Assembly: GCA_964548905.1 (NCBI GenBank)
Contig: CAZJTL010000006.1
Location: 1-59,659 of the forward strand
Reading direction: 5' to 3'
From: CAZJTL01 sp964548905
GTDB taxonomy: Bacteria; Cyanobacteriota; Cyanobacteriia; Cyanobacteriales; Xenococcaceae
DNA: 59,659 nucleotides
The position numbers were made by a program, and so were the translations under genes. Under the pieces are notes generated by a model. That model was not told the origin of the DNA. It saw only the letters and a program-made list of their open reading frames with translations, and searched no databases. This document shows positions 42,949 to 50,905 of the stretch, one piece after another (position 1 is the stretch's first letter; each line of letters begins with the position of its first letter).

Positions 42949-43209
42949 TTAAACAGATTGTTCTACTAGCTGCCATGCTTCGGGGGTATAGGTTTTTAAT
43001 GCCAAAGCATGAATAGCTTCTGTTGCCATTTCGTCTTTTAATGCTGCATAGACAATCTGGTGCTGCTTAACTCTAGTCTTCCCTTCAAACTCGGAAGATA
43101 CCACTATTGCCTCAAGATGATCGCCACCACCAGTCAGATCGTTAACTATAATTCTAGCATCAGGCAGTTTGTCTTTAATAGATGCTTCAACTTGCTGAAG
43201 GCTAACCAT
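42949..43209 (-). CDS. BolA family protein
   Basis: This 86-residue BolA/IbaG-like protein reads VEASIKDKLPDARIIVNDLTG, GDHLEAIVVSSEF, and KQHQIVYAALKDEM. The conserved His in the KQHQIVY loop is the cluster-ligand position in BolA-Grx complexes. It is read in the same direction as the Grx4 gene 182 bases away. Confidence 0.93.
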   Translation of the reverse strand: MVSLQQVEASIKDKLPDARIIVNDLTGGGDHLEAIVVSSEFEGKTRVKQHQIVYAALKDEMATEAIHALALKTYTPEAWQLVEQSV

Positions 43210-43385
43210 GGTTGCTCCTAAAATAAAGATATCTAAAAAATATTGTTGCCGATCTCAATCTCTAAGCAAAGATCTAAAAGCTTTATTTATCAAAAAGAGG
43301 GTTCCCATGCTAAAAGCAAGGGTTCGATGTCCTTGCATGCCCGCATTTAACCTTGGTATACTTATCACTAGTTAGGAGTGATAAA

Positions 43386-44660
43386 ATGATTGTCTTAGAG
43401 GCAAAGTTAAAAGGAACACAAACCCAGTATACAGCGTTAGATTCAGCGCTGCGTACTGGGCTTTTTGTTCGCAATAGTTGTCTCCGTTTTTGGATAGATG
43501 GTCATGCCAAGCATCGAAACGACCTCAACAAATATTGCAAGGTCTTAGCCGATAATCCTGAATTTCCTTGGGTTAAAAATCTTAACTCAATGGCACGTCA
43601 GGCAATGGCAGAAAGAACTTGAGCGGCAATTGCTCGGTTCTTCGACAACTGCAAGAAAAAAGTACCAGGGAAGAAAAGTTTCCCTCGATTTAAGCGACTC
43701 CAAACTAGAGCGTCGGTAGAGTACAAAACGTCAGGCTGGAAGCTATCCGAGTGTCGAAGATACATCACTTTTACCGATGGTTTCTCTGCGGGTACATTCT
43801 TCATGTGGGGAACACGCGATTTGCATTTTTACCAACTCAGCCAAATCAAAAGAGTTAGAGTTGTGCGACGTGCAGACGGCTATTACGTTCAATTTTGTGT
43901 CGATGTAGAACGAAATATTAAACGAGAGCCAACAGGTAAAACATTAGGTTTGGATGTTGGTCTAGCTCATTTCTACACTGACAATGAGGGGAACAAGTTT
44001 GAGAACCCCAGGTTTCTAAGAAAGTCTGAGCGGCGATTAAAAAGACAACAGCGCCGACTATCTCGCAAACAGAAGGGGTCTAAAAACAGAGCCAAGCAAA
44101 GAATCAGACTTGGTAGAGCGCATCTAAAGATTCAACGCCAGCGTAATGACTGGGCTTGCAAGCTAGCTCAGTGCGTAGTTAAGTCGGCAGACTTAGTGGC
44201 ATTTGAAGATTTGCAGGTGCGGAACATGGTTAAGAATAGAAAGCTGGCAAAGTCAATCAGCGATGTTAGCTGGTCGATGTTTAGGCGTTGGTTAGAGTAT
44301 TTTGGGACTCTGTATGGGGTGGTAACAGTACCAGTCCCACCTCAATACACTAGTCAAAAATGTTCGTCTTGTGGGGCAATAGTCAAAAAAACTCTGAGCA
44401 TCAGGACTCACAAATGTAGTTGTGGTACTGAGCTTTGTCGTGATGCGAATGCCGCTAAAAACATCTTAGAACTTGGATTGCGTACCGCAGGGCATGTGGT
44501 AACGTCTGTACTAAGTACAGAAAACGCCTGTGGACACGACTGCCTCTACTATCGCAACGGCGACGGGGCGGTAGCAAGTAGTGTGGTTGAAGCAGGAAAA
44601 TCTCAAAGTGATTTGGGAATCCCCACCTCTTTCATTAACGAGTGTAACGAGTTAATTTAG
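43386..44660 (+). pseudogene. tnpB: TnpB RNA-guided nuclease gene with one nonsense codon
   Basis: A single reading frame runs from ATG 43386 (AGGAG at 43374-43378) to 44660. It is broken only by TGA at 43620-43622, in ERT-stop-AAIARFFDN. Family members usually have Trp here, so one TGG-to-TGA change explains it. Downstream, all catalytic parts are intact: RuvC Asp in LGLDVGLAHF, Glu in VAFEDLQVRN, Asp in CRDANAAKN. The zinc finger (CSSCG and CSCG) is also intact. TnpB is the OMEGA nuclease ancestral to Cas12. An internal start at 43803 could give a 285-residue C-terminal piece holding the whole RuvC domain but not the N-terminal recognition part. Confidence 0.88.
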
Positions 44661-44668
44661 GTGGGGGC
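44621..44668 (+). ncRNA. Right-end hairpin/putative TnpB omegaRNA 3' part
   Basis: An outer stem CCCCACCT/AGGTGGGG (44621-44628 with 44659-44666) encloses TTAAC/GTTAA (44635-44639 with 44651-44655) and spans the tnpB stop codon. In IS605-type elements the omegaRNA overlaps the 3' end of tnpB and the right end, with its guide taken from flanking DNA. Here that would be the sequence from about 44669 onward. Confidence 0.5.
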
Positions 44669-44673
44669 GGATG

Positions 44674-45339
44674 TCAATTAGCATTTCCTGATGAATTAGG
44701 ATTTCCACTGCTTGGCTTTTCTGGGTTAGAAGCAGGAAAGGGAACGCTGACAAATCCCATTTCTAGTAACTGTTGATAGGATTTTTTGCCTAAATCACTA
44801 GTAGGATTTTGCGATTTAATCACTTGGATGAGCAGAGGTACAGATAATTCTGATTTGTTTTGCGCCCTGTGTACTAATGCTAGTTGATAGGTAGCTCGAT
44901 CGCGCTGTTGACCAGTTTCAAGAGCTTTGCCCTTCTGATCTTCTGCGATGCTATTATCTATTCCCGAAAAACTTGTAGCAAGTTCTAAATAAAAATTAGA
45001 TAACTGATTAAAAATTTGACGGGCTTTTTGTAGCCTATCGACTGCGGTATCGTATTGTTGAGAGTTAATCGCTTGGTCTGCTTCAGCCATTAGTTTTTCT
45101 CCTCCTTGCAAACTCAGGAGAATACTAGGACGGATATTTTCTGACTCTGCTGCGGTTTTTTGAGAATTGCCAGTATTATCTTGGGAATTAGGTAAGGTTG
45201 GTACGTTTTGTCCTTTAGCTTCTTGCCCTGAAGAGTTAGGAGTTTGCGCTTGAATAGGTGAAGGGATCGCGACAGAAGCAAGCAGAAGAAAACAAAAAAT
45301 GGCGATCGAGCTGAAGCGAAGATTAATTAAAGTTTGCAT
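44674..45339 (-). CDS. Secreted TPR-like protein
   Basis: The 221-residue protein has a signal peptide (IAIFCFLLLASVAIPSPIQAQ, cleavage near residue 31), then a Gln/Asn/Ser-rich linker. A helical region (about 75-200) with TPR-like helices follows: LMAEADQAINSQQYDTAVDR and ATYQLALVHRAQNKSELSV. I do not recognise the family; function unknown, probably periplasmic. Its stop codon lies at the border of the TnpB element, so the native C-terminus may have been altered by the insertion. Confidence 0.75.
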   Translation of the reverse strand: MQTLINLRFSSIAIFCFLLLASVAIPSPIQAQTPNSSGQEAKGQNVPTLPNSQDNTGNSQKTAAESENIRPSILLSLQGGEKLMAEADQAINSQQYDTAVDRLQKARQIFNQLSNFYLELATSFSGIDNSIAEDQKGKALETGQQRDRATYQLALVHRAQNKSELSVPLLIQVIKSQNPTSDLGKKSYQQLLEMGFVSVPFPASNPEKPSSGNPNSSGNAN

Positions 45340-45406
45340 AAGATGACCTCACTGAATTTAGACTCCAGGTATATTAACATTTGCTATTTGTGATTGGTTA
45401 AAGAAA

Positions 45407-45540
45407 GGGATTAGGGATTAGGGATTAGGGATTAGGGATTAGGGATTAGGGGTTAGGGACTAGGGAAGCAGGGGTGCAGGGGAGAGGGGGAGACGGAGAG
45501 AAGTAATGATTCCTACTTTAACCATGAACCATGAACCATT
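45407..45540. repeat. GGGATTA heptamer array and GAACCAT repeats
   Basis: Seven GGGATTA heptamers in a row (45407-45455) drift into GGGGT and GCAGGG units, then ATGAACC units up to 45538. The G-rich strand could form a quadruplex. Confidence 0.85.
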
Positions 45541-45748
45541 ATTGATTAATCTGCTGAATTTCTGTATTATTCAAGTCCTGATCATCTTGATAATATTCGG
45601 GTAACAATTCTTGAGAGTCTATTACTCCTAATGCTTTTTCTACTCCTTGAGTGGTTTGAGTGCAGCTTGCTCCAGAAGCGTCAATTACTTTTTCAGTAAT
45701 TTTGCCATCTTTGCCAATTAAATACTCTACTTTTTGGTATTCTGCCAT
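45539..45748 (-). CDS. DUF2997-type small protein
   Basis: This 69-residue acidic protein reads AEYQKVEYLIGKDGKITEKVIDASG, then SCTQTTQGVEKALG. This matches the small DUF2997 family found in cyanobacteria. Members often neighbour Ycf35-type genes, but none is seen here. It is a soluble beta-hairpin-like protein with an acidic tail (YQDDQDLNN). Function unknown. Confidence 0.8.
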   Translation of the reverse strand: MAEYQKVEYLIGKDGKITEKVIDASGASCTQTTQGVEKALGVIDSQELLPEYYQDDQDLNNTEIQQINQ

Positions 45749-46116
45749 CGTTATTAGCTATGATTTTGCAATTTTCATGCCCTAAGCTAGCAGAATTTAT
45801 AGCGATCTGTAAGGAAGCCTAAAACTACACTCACAGCTAAAACAGCCCTTGTTTGAACTCGTCAATTAAAAAATCAATTAAAAAAAATAGCCAATTACAT
45901 TAGGTAGGATCGAAACATAAGAGTGCCAGAAATCGATACTATAGATTATTGACACAATCATTAAAAACATTGTTCTCACTGAACGAAGTTGGATTAGTTG
46001 AGGCAGAACGAGAAGCATTTCTTTTGTTATCCAACCGACAACTTAACCTTCTGCCTTCTGCCTTCTGCCTTCTCTCAAAGGGAAACAACCTTAAAAAATT
46101 AACTAAAGAAAAAACT

Positions 46117-47133
46117 ATGGATTTGGTTGCACTTCAGAATCTACTGGATAATACATCTTTTTTGATTCTTTTTCTGACTATGCTGGTTTACTGGGGAGGA
46201 GCAGCTTTTCCAGAAATTCCCTATTTGCAAGCGATCGGAACTTCAGGAATGGCGATCGCCAATCTCTGCATGGCAGCTTTATTAGTTTCTCGTTGGCTAG
46301 AAGCTGGTTATTTTCCCCTCAGCAATCTTTATGAGTCTCTATTTTTTCTAGCTTGGGGTGTAACTACGATGCATTTGGTTGCTGAAAAAATGAGTCGCAG
46401 TCGTCTAGTTGGTGCAGTTACTAGTCCTGTTGCCATGGGTATTACTGCTTTTGCTGCATTGTCATTGCCAACGGAAATGCAAGCTTCTGCTCCTTTAGTT
46501 CCTGCTTTAAAATCCAACTGGTTGATGATGCATGTTAGCGTCATGATGCTCAGTTATGCAACATTAATGGTTGGTTCGGTTCTGGCGATCGCCTTTTTAA
46601 TTGTCACTCGCGGTCAGGCGATTGAATTGAAAGGTTCTTCGGTTGGTACTGGCGGTTTTCGTAGCAATCTTAAAAAATTACAACTAAATAATGCTGCTAC
46701 TTCGGAAACCAACAATGTTGCTAATATGCCTAGTGAAGCTAATTCTGGCAATACAGCCATCTTAAATTTACCCACTACTCTAACTACTACCGCAACCCTG
46801 TCACCTCAACGTTTGAATCTGGCGGATACCCTTGATAATATTAGCTATCGCATTATTGGTTTAGGGTTTCCTCTACTGACGATCGGGATTATTGCTGGTG
46901 CAGTTTGGGCAAATGAAGCTTGGGGCTCTTACTGGAGTTGGGATCCCAAAGAAACTTGGGCCTTTATTACTTGGTTAGTTTTTGCTGCTTATTTGCATTC
47001 TCGGATTACTCGTGGCTGGCAGGGCAGAAAACCTGCTATTCTTGCAGCTACAGGCTTTGTGGTGGTGTGGGTTTGCTATTTAGGAGTAAACATTTTGGGG
47101 AAAGGTTTACATTCCTATGGTTGGTTTTTTTAA
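46117..47133 (+). CDS. ccsA: Cytochrome c biogenesis protein CcsA (System II)
   Basis: This 338-residue thylakoid membrane protein carries heme to apocytochromes c and works with Ccs1/CcsB. It has about eight membrane segments and the tryptophan-rich WWD-type signature WGSYWSWDPKETWAFITW (about 270-287), flanked by conserved His (MMHVSVMML, LHSRITR, GLHSYGWFF). I start at ATG 46117 (MDLVALQNLLDN). The frame is open 56 codons further upstream, but that part includes a translated CCTTCTG tandem repeat and is unconserved. A Gln/Asn/Thr-rich loop (about 190-235) is longer than I would expect. Confidence 0.95.
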   Translation: MDLVALQNLLDNTSFLILFLTMLVYWGGAAFPEIPYLQAIGTSGMAIANLCMAALLVSRWLEAGYFPLSNLYESLFFLAWGVTTMHLVAEKMSRSRLVGAVTSPVAMGITAFAALSLPTEMQASAPLVPALKSNWLMMHVSVMMLSYATLMVGSVLAIAFLIVTRGQAIELKGSSVGTGGFRSNLKKLQLNNAATSETNNVANMPSEANSGNTAILNLPTTLTTTATLSPQRLNLADTLDNISYRIIGLGFPLLTIGIIAGAVWANEAWGSYWSWDPKETWAFITWLVFAAYLHSRITRGWQGRKPAILAATGFVVVWVCYLGVNILGKGLHSYGWFF

Positions 47134-47240
47134 CCGCTCGGAGCTTAAAAACCTAAGAAAAAGATTATTGTGACCAGTTTAGGCTGATTTTTGGGAAAAC
47201 TTACGATTATCGACTAATAATAGTTTTCTCGATAATTGTG

Positions 47241-49859
47241 ATGATAACTGGCAACTACAATTTAAGCTTAGTAGTACTTTCCTTTGCGATCGCCTGCTTA
47301 GCTTCTTATACGGCTCTTGACTTGGCAGGACGAGTCAAAACTTCTTCAGGAAGACCGCGCTTTCTCTGGTTGCTCGGAGGAGCAACGGCGATGGGTACTG
47401 GCATTTGGTCTATGCATTTTGTGGCGATGTTAGCTTTAAAGCTACCGATATCGGTCAGCTATGATGTTTCGCTAACACTGCTATCTTTGACCTATGCCGC
47501 GATCGCTTCGGGAATTGCTTTGTGGTTGCTCAGTCGTCAGACTGTTAATTTGCTGCTGTTATTGTTTGGTAGTATCTGCATGGGTACGGCGATCGCCTGG
47601 ATGCATTATACAGGTATGGCGGCAATGCGAATACAAGCAGCAATTGAGTATGATTTCTGGTTAGTCAGTCTATCAGTAGCGATCGCGATCGGTGCTTCTT
47701 TGGCTGCTCTTTGGTTGGCTTTTCGCTTTCAAAAAGACACTTCAGCAACAGCTAACTGGCAGAAAATTGCTAGTGCTGTAGTGATGGGTATTGCTATTAG
47801 TGGAATGCACTACACGGGAATGTGGGCAACACATTTTCTTCCCCAACATAGTTTGCCTCTAGTACCAACTCCTGAAATTAATCCTTCTCTGCTAGCCGTT
47901 TTGATTGGTGCTGCTACCCTATTTTTGTTGGGGATGACCCTATTATCTTCTGTATTCGATCGACGTTTGACAGTGCAGTTAGTTCGAGAACAAGCTTTAC
48001 AGGAAAGCGAACAACTCTTTCGTTCACTCATTCGCGAGATGCAAGTAGGGGTTTTGCTGCTCAATGCCCAAGCAGAAATAATAATATCCAATCATGTGGC
48101 TGAAAATTTACTAGATTTACCTCCAGAAAGTCTAGAAAAAACTGTTTTTGGTTCTCAGTTGCAATTTTGGAGTGAAGATGACACCTTATTAACGATTTTA
48201 GAACTACCCGTTCAACAAGCGATCGCCAGCCATCAACCAGTAAGAAATATGACGATTGGAATTGAAGCGCGATCGCAACTAGATTTTATCGAATCAGAAA
48301 CAAGACAGCGACGCTGGTTATTAATTAATGCCGAACCCCATTTAAAAGAAGATGGCAGTGTCAAGCAAGTTGTTTGTACTTTTAACGATATTAGCGCTCG
48401 AAAACTAGCAGAAGCAGCCTTAACAGTTGCTAAAGAAAAAGCTGATGCTGCTAATCTGGCAAAAAGCAAATTTCTAGCCAATATGAGCCATGAACTAAGA
48501 ACTCCTCTCAATGGAATTTTAGGCTATGCTCAAATCTTGTTACGCTCGAATACTCTGTTAGCAGAAGAGAAAAAGGGAGTTGAAATTATTAATCGATGCG
48601 GTTCTCATCTGTTGACTTTGATTAACGATATTCTCGATCTCTCTAGAATAGAGGCGCAGAAAATGGAACTAAATGTCATCGAGTTTTATTTTCCTGCCTT
48701 TATGCAAGATATGTTGGAAATTTTTCAACTTCAAGCAGAATTAAAAGGTATCGAGTTTACTTACCAACAACATGGGCAATTACCTTTAGCAATTAAAGCT
48801 GACGCGCAGCGTTTGCGCCAGGTTTTAATTAATTTACTCAGCAATGGGATTAAATTTACCGATCGCGGACAAGTAATCTTTTTAGTTAAAGCCGAAAAAC
48901 TCCAACAGCATCAAGATCGTGTCTGTCTTTCGTTCCAAATTAAAGATAGCGGTATTGGCATTAGTTCCGAAGATTTAGCAACAATCTTTTTACCCTTTGA
49001 ACGAGTAGGAAGCTCGATCGAACGAACGGAAGGGACTGGATTGGGATTAGCGATCTCCCAACAAATTGTCACTCTCATGGGTGGCACATTACAAGTAGAA
49101 AGCCAATTGGAAAAGGGAAGCACCTTTTGGTTTGATATTGAAGTTGTCGAGAGCGTTAATCCAGTAAATGCATATAATTCGATAAAGGAAAACAGGATCG
49201 TTGGTTTTAAGGGGCAAACAAGAAAAATCTTAATCGTAGATGATCGAGAAGAAAATCGTTCAATTGTAGTCAATTTACTTAAGCCTCTCGGCTTTGAAGT
49301 ACTTGAAGCCCATAATGGTCAGGATGGCATAGATCGGGCTATTGAATGGCAACCAGAGTTAATTATCACCGATCTATCGATGCCTGTGATGGATGGCTAT
49401 CAATTGCTGCAACAATTGCGTTCCTCTCCTCAATGCCAAAACGTAGTAGCGATCGCTTCTTCTGCTAGTGTTTTTGAGAGCGATCGCCAAAAAAGTTTAA
49501 TTGCTGGAGCTAATTACTTTTTGCTCAAACCAATACAGATTGATAGTTTATTGGCAGTATTAAAACAATATCTAGAATTGGAATGGATTTATGAATTCGA
49601 TCGAGAGGAAAAACAAGAGAAAATAATTAATACTAGTAATATTAATTTCCATGCTACAAGAATGGTTCTTCCTAGCCCCGAAGATATGATTGTACTTCGA
49701 GATCTCAGCCGTAAAGGTTTGATTAAAAACCTCCTCAAAGAACTCGATCGCCTTGGCAAGTTAGACGAACAATTGATTCCTTTTACACAAAAGCTCAGTA
49801 AATTGGCTCAAGACTATAAATTGCGAGAGTTAAGAACAATGATAGAACAGTATTTATAA
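47241..49859 (+). CDS. MHYT-domain hybrid sensor histidine kinase
   Basis: The protein (872 residues from ATG 47241; a GTG lies 3 bases earlier) begins with seven membrane helices of an MHYT sensor: WSMHFVAM, WMHYTGMAAM and GMHYTGMW. These are proposed to bind copper and sense O2, CO or NO. A PAS-like domain (about 255-385) follows, then HisKA (FLANMSHELRTPLNG, phospho-His near 414) and HATPase (GIGISSEDL, GTGLGLAI). A receiver has ILIVDD and ITDLSMPVMDGY with the acceptor Asp, and a C-terminal helical domain ends the protein (about 810-872). Signal and output target are unknown; no regulator gene is adjacent. Confidence 0.95.
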   Translation: MITGNYNLSLVVLSFAIACLASYTALDLAGRVKTSSGRPRFLWLLGGATAMGTGIWSMHFVAMLALKLPISVSYDVSLTLLSLTYAAIASGIALWLLSRQTVNLLLLLFGSICMGTAIAWMHYTGMAAMRIQAAIEYDFWLVSLSVAIAIGASLAALWLAFRFQKDTSATANWQKIASAVVMGIAISGMHYTGMWATHFLPQHSLPLVPTPEINPSLLAVLIGAATLFLLGMTLLSSVFDRRLTVQLVREQALQESEQLFRSLIREMQVGVLLLNAQAEIIISNHVAENLLDLPPESLEKTVFGSQLQFWSEDDTLLTILELPVQQAIASHQPVRNMTIGIEARSQLDFIESETRQRRWLLINAEPHLKEDGSVKQVVCTFNDISARKLAEAALTVAKEKADAANLAKSKFLANMSHELRTPLNGILGYAQILLRSNTLLAEEKKGVEIINRCGSHLLTLINDILDLSRIEAQKMELNVIEFYFPAFMQDMLEIFQLQAELKGIEFTYQQHGQLPLAIKADAQRLRQVLINLLSNGIKFTDRGQVIFLVKAEKLQQHQDRVCLSFQIKDSGIGISSEDLATIFLPFERVGSSIERTEGTGLGLAISQQIVTLMGGTLQVESQLEKGSTFWFDIEVVESVNPVNAYNSIKENRIVGFKGQTRKILIVDDREENRSIVVNLLKPLGFEVLEAHNGQDGIDRAIEWQPELIITDLSMPVMDGYQLLQQLRSSPQCQNVVAIASSASVFESDRQKSLIAGANYFLLKPIQIDSLLAVLKQYLELEWIYEFDREEKQEKIINTSNINFHATRMVLPSPEDMIVLRDLSRKGLIKNLLKELDRLGKLDEQLIPFTQKLSKLAQDYKLRELRTMIEQYL

Positions 49860-49959
49860 TTAACAGGGAACGGGGAATATTAGGGGTTAGGGGTTAGGGT
49901 GTAGGGTGTAGAGAAAAAATAATGAATGGGTAAATTTTGAATTTGGAATTCTTTCGGTA

Positions 49960-50811
49960 ATGTTTGCGGATTTAACGCCATACCATCAACTGCCTTTGTA
50001 TGGAAGGAGAATTATTGTTACAGCGCCGAGAAGCTATGCGCGCCGTTTGGCATCGGAAATTAGCGATCGCGGTGGATTGCCTATTTTGATGCCTACAGTC
50101 GAAACTTGTTGGTTAGAAGATTACAGCAAGCTAGATACAGCATTGCAACAGATCGATCGATTCGATTGGATTGTATTTACCAGTAGAAATAGCATCGAAG
50201 CGTTTTGGCAGAGAATGCAAATTTTAGAATTATCAAGCTCGAAACTCGATCGCTGTCAATTGTGTGCAATTGGTCAAGATGCAAATAAATTGACCGAACT
50301 CGGTTTAAAAGTCAACTTAATTCCTACAGAACCATCACCACAAGGAATTATTACCGATCTAGCGAAAATACCCAATCTTCACCAACAATCGATGTTAGTT
50401 CTCGTACCTGAAGTTGTAGGCATTCGGGAACCAAACGTCGTTCCTCAATTTGTAGCCGATCTCAAAACATTAGGCATAAATGTCACCCGCGTACCTGCTT
50501 ATGTGACGCGCAGTTTGCCTCAAAAAATTTATCGAGTAGAGTTAGATTTAATACGGACGGGAAAAATTGACGCGATCGCTTTTACTAGTACTGCTGAAGT
50601 TGAAGCTTTTTTACAGATGGTGCGCGATCGACAAGATTATCAAACTTGTACGATCGCTTGTTTTGGTCCTTACACCGCTACTAATGCCAAAAAATTGGGT
50701 TTAAACGTTTCGATCGTTGCCCAAGACTTCAGTTCTTTTGCAGGATTTGCCGACGCGATCGCACTAGGCTCTAGGGCAGAAGGCAGGAGGCAGGAGGCAG
50801 GAGGTAAGTAG
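49960..50811 (+). CDS. hemD: Uroporphyrinogen-III synthase
   Basis: This 283-residue enzyme cyclises hydroxymethylbilane with ring-D inversion, a shared step for heme, chlorophyll and cobalamin. Motifs are RIIVTAPRSYARRLASEI, FDWIVFTSRNSIEAF, CAIGQDANKL, and IDAIAFTSTAEVEAFL, plus IACFGPYTATNAKKLGL. The catalytic Tyr in VPAYVTR is present. The C-terminus is odd: the last ~12 residues (SRAEGRRQEAGGK) are read through a GGCAGAA/GGCAGGA tandem repeat until a chance TAG, replacing the natural end. The enzyme core is complete. Confidence 0.9.
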   Translation: MFADLTPYHQLPLYGRRIIVTAPRSYARRLASEISDRGGLPILMPTVETCWLEDYSKLDTALQQIDRFDWIVFTSRNSIEAFWQRMQILELSSSKLDRCQLCAIGQDANKLTELGLKVNLIPTEPSPQGIITDLAKIPNLHQQSMLVLVPEVVGIREPNVVPQFVADLKTLGINVTRVPAYVTRSLPQKIYRVELDLIRTGKIDAIAFTSTAEVEAFLQMVRDRQDYQTCTIACFGPYTATNAKKLGLNVSIVAQDFSSFAGFADAIALGSRAEGRRQEAGGK

Positions 50812-50905
50812 GAAGTAGGAACTCCATAGCGGTTGTTAACTCATTACTCATTACTTCTCCCACACCCTAACCCCTAACCCCTAGCCCCTAACCCCTATTC
50901 CCCGT
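50770..50905. repeat. Short tandem repeats entering the hemD 3' end
   Basis: Four GGCAGAA/GGCAGGA heptamers (50776-50807) lie inside hemD. They are followed by TTACTCA and CCCTAAC units that fill the gap to the sulfite reductase stop codon. Confidence 0.85.

Larger units (their letters stand above)
43316..44668 (+). mobile_element. TnpB-only IS200/IS605-type element
   Basis: The element spans from a left-end hairpin, GCAAGG/CCTTGC (43316-43321 with 43331-43336), to a right-end hairpin (44621-44668). It contains only a tnpB-type gene and no tnpA transposase, so any movement would need TnpA in trans. Exact borders are uncertain, because such elements lack inverted termini and target duplications. 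Confidence 0.7.

Noticed and set aside
45949..46116. Upstream extension of ccsA by 56 codons
   Set aside because: It includes a translated CCTTCTG tandem repeat and lacks the family's hydrophobic start; the ATG at 46117 gives the normal protein.
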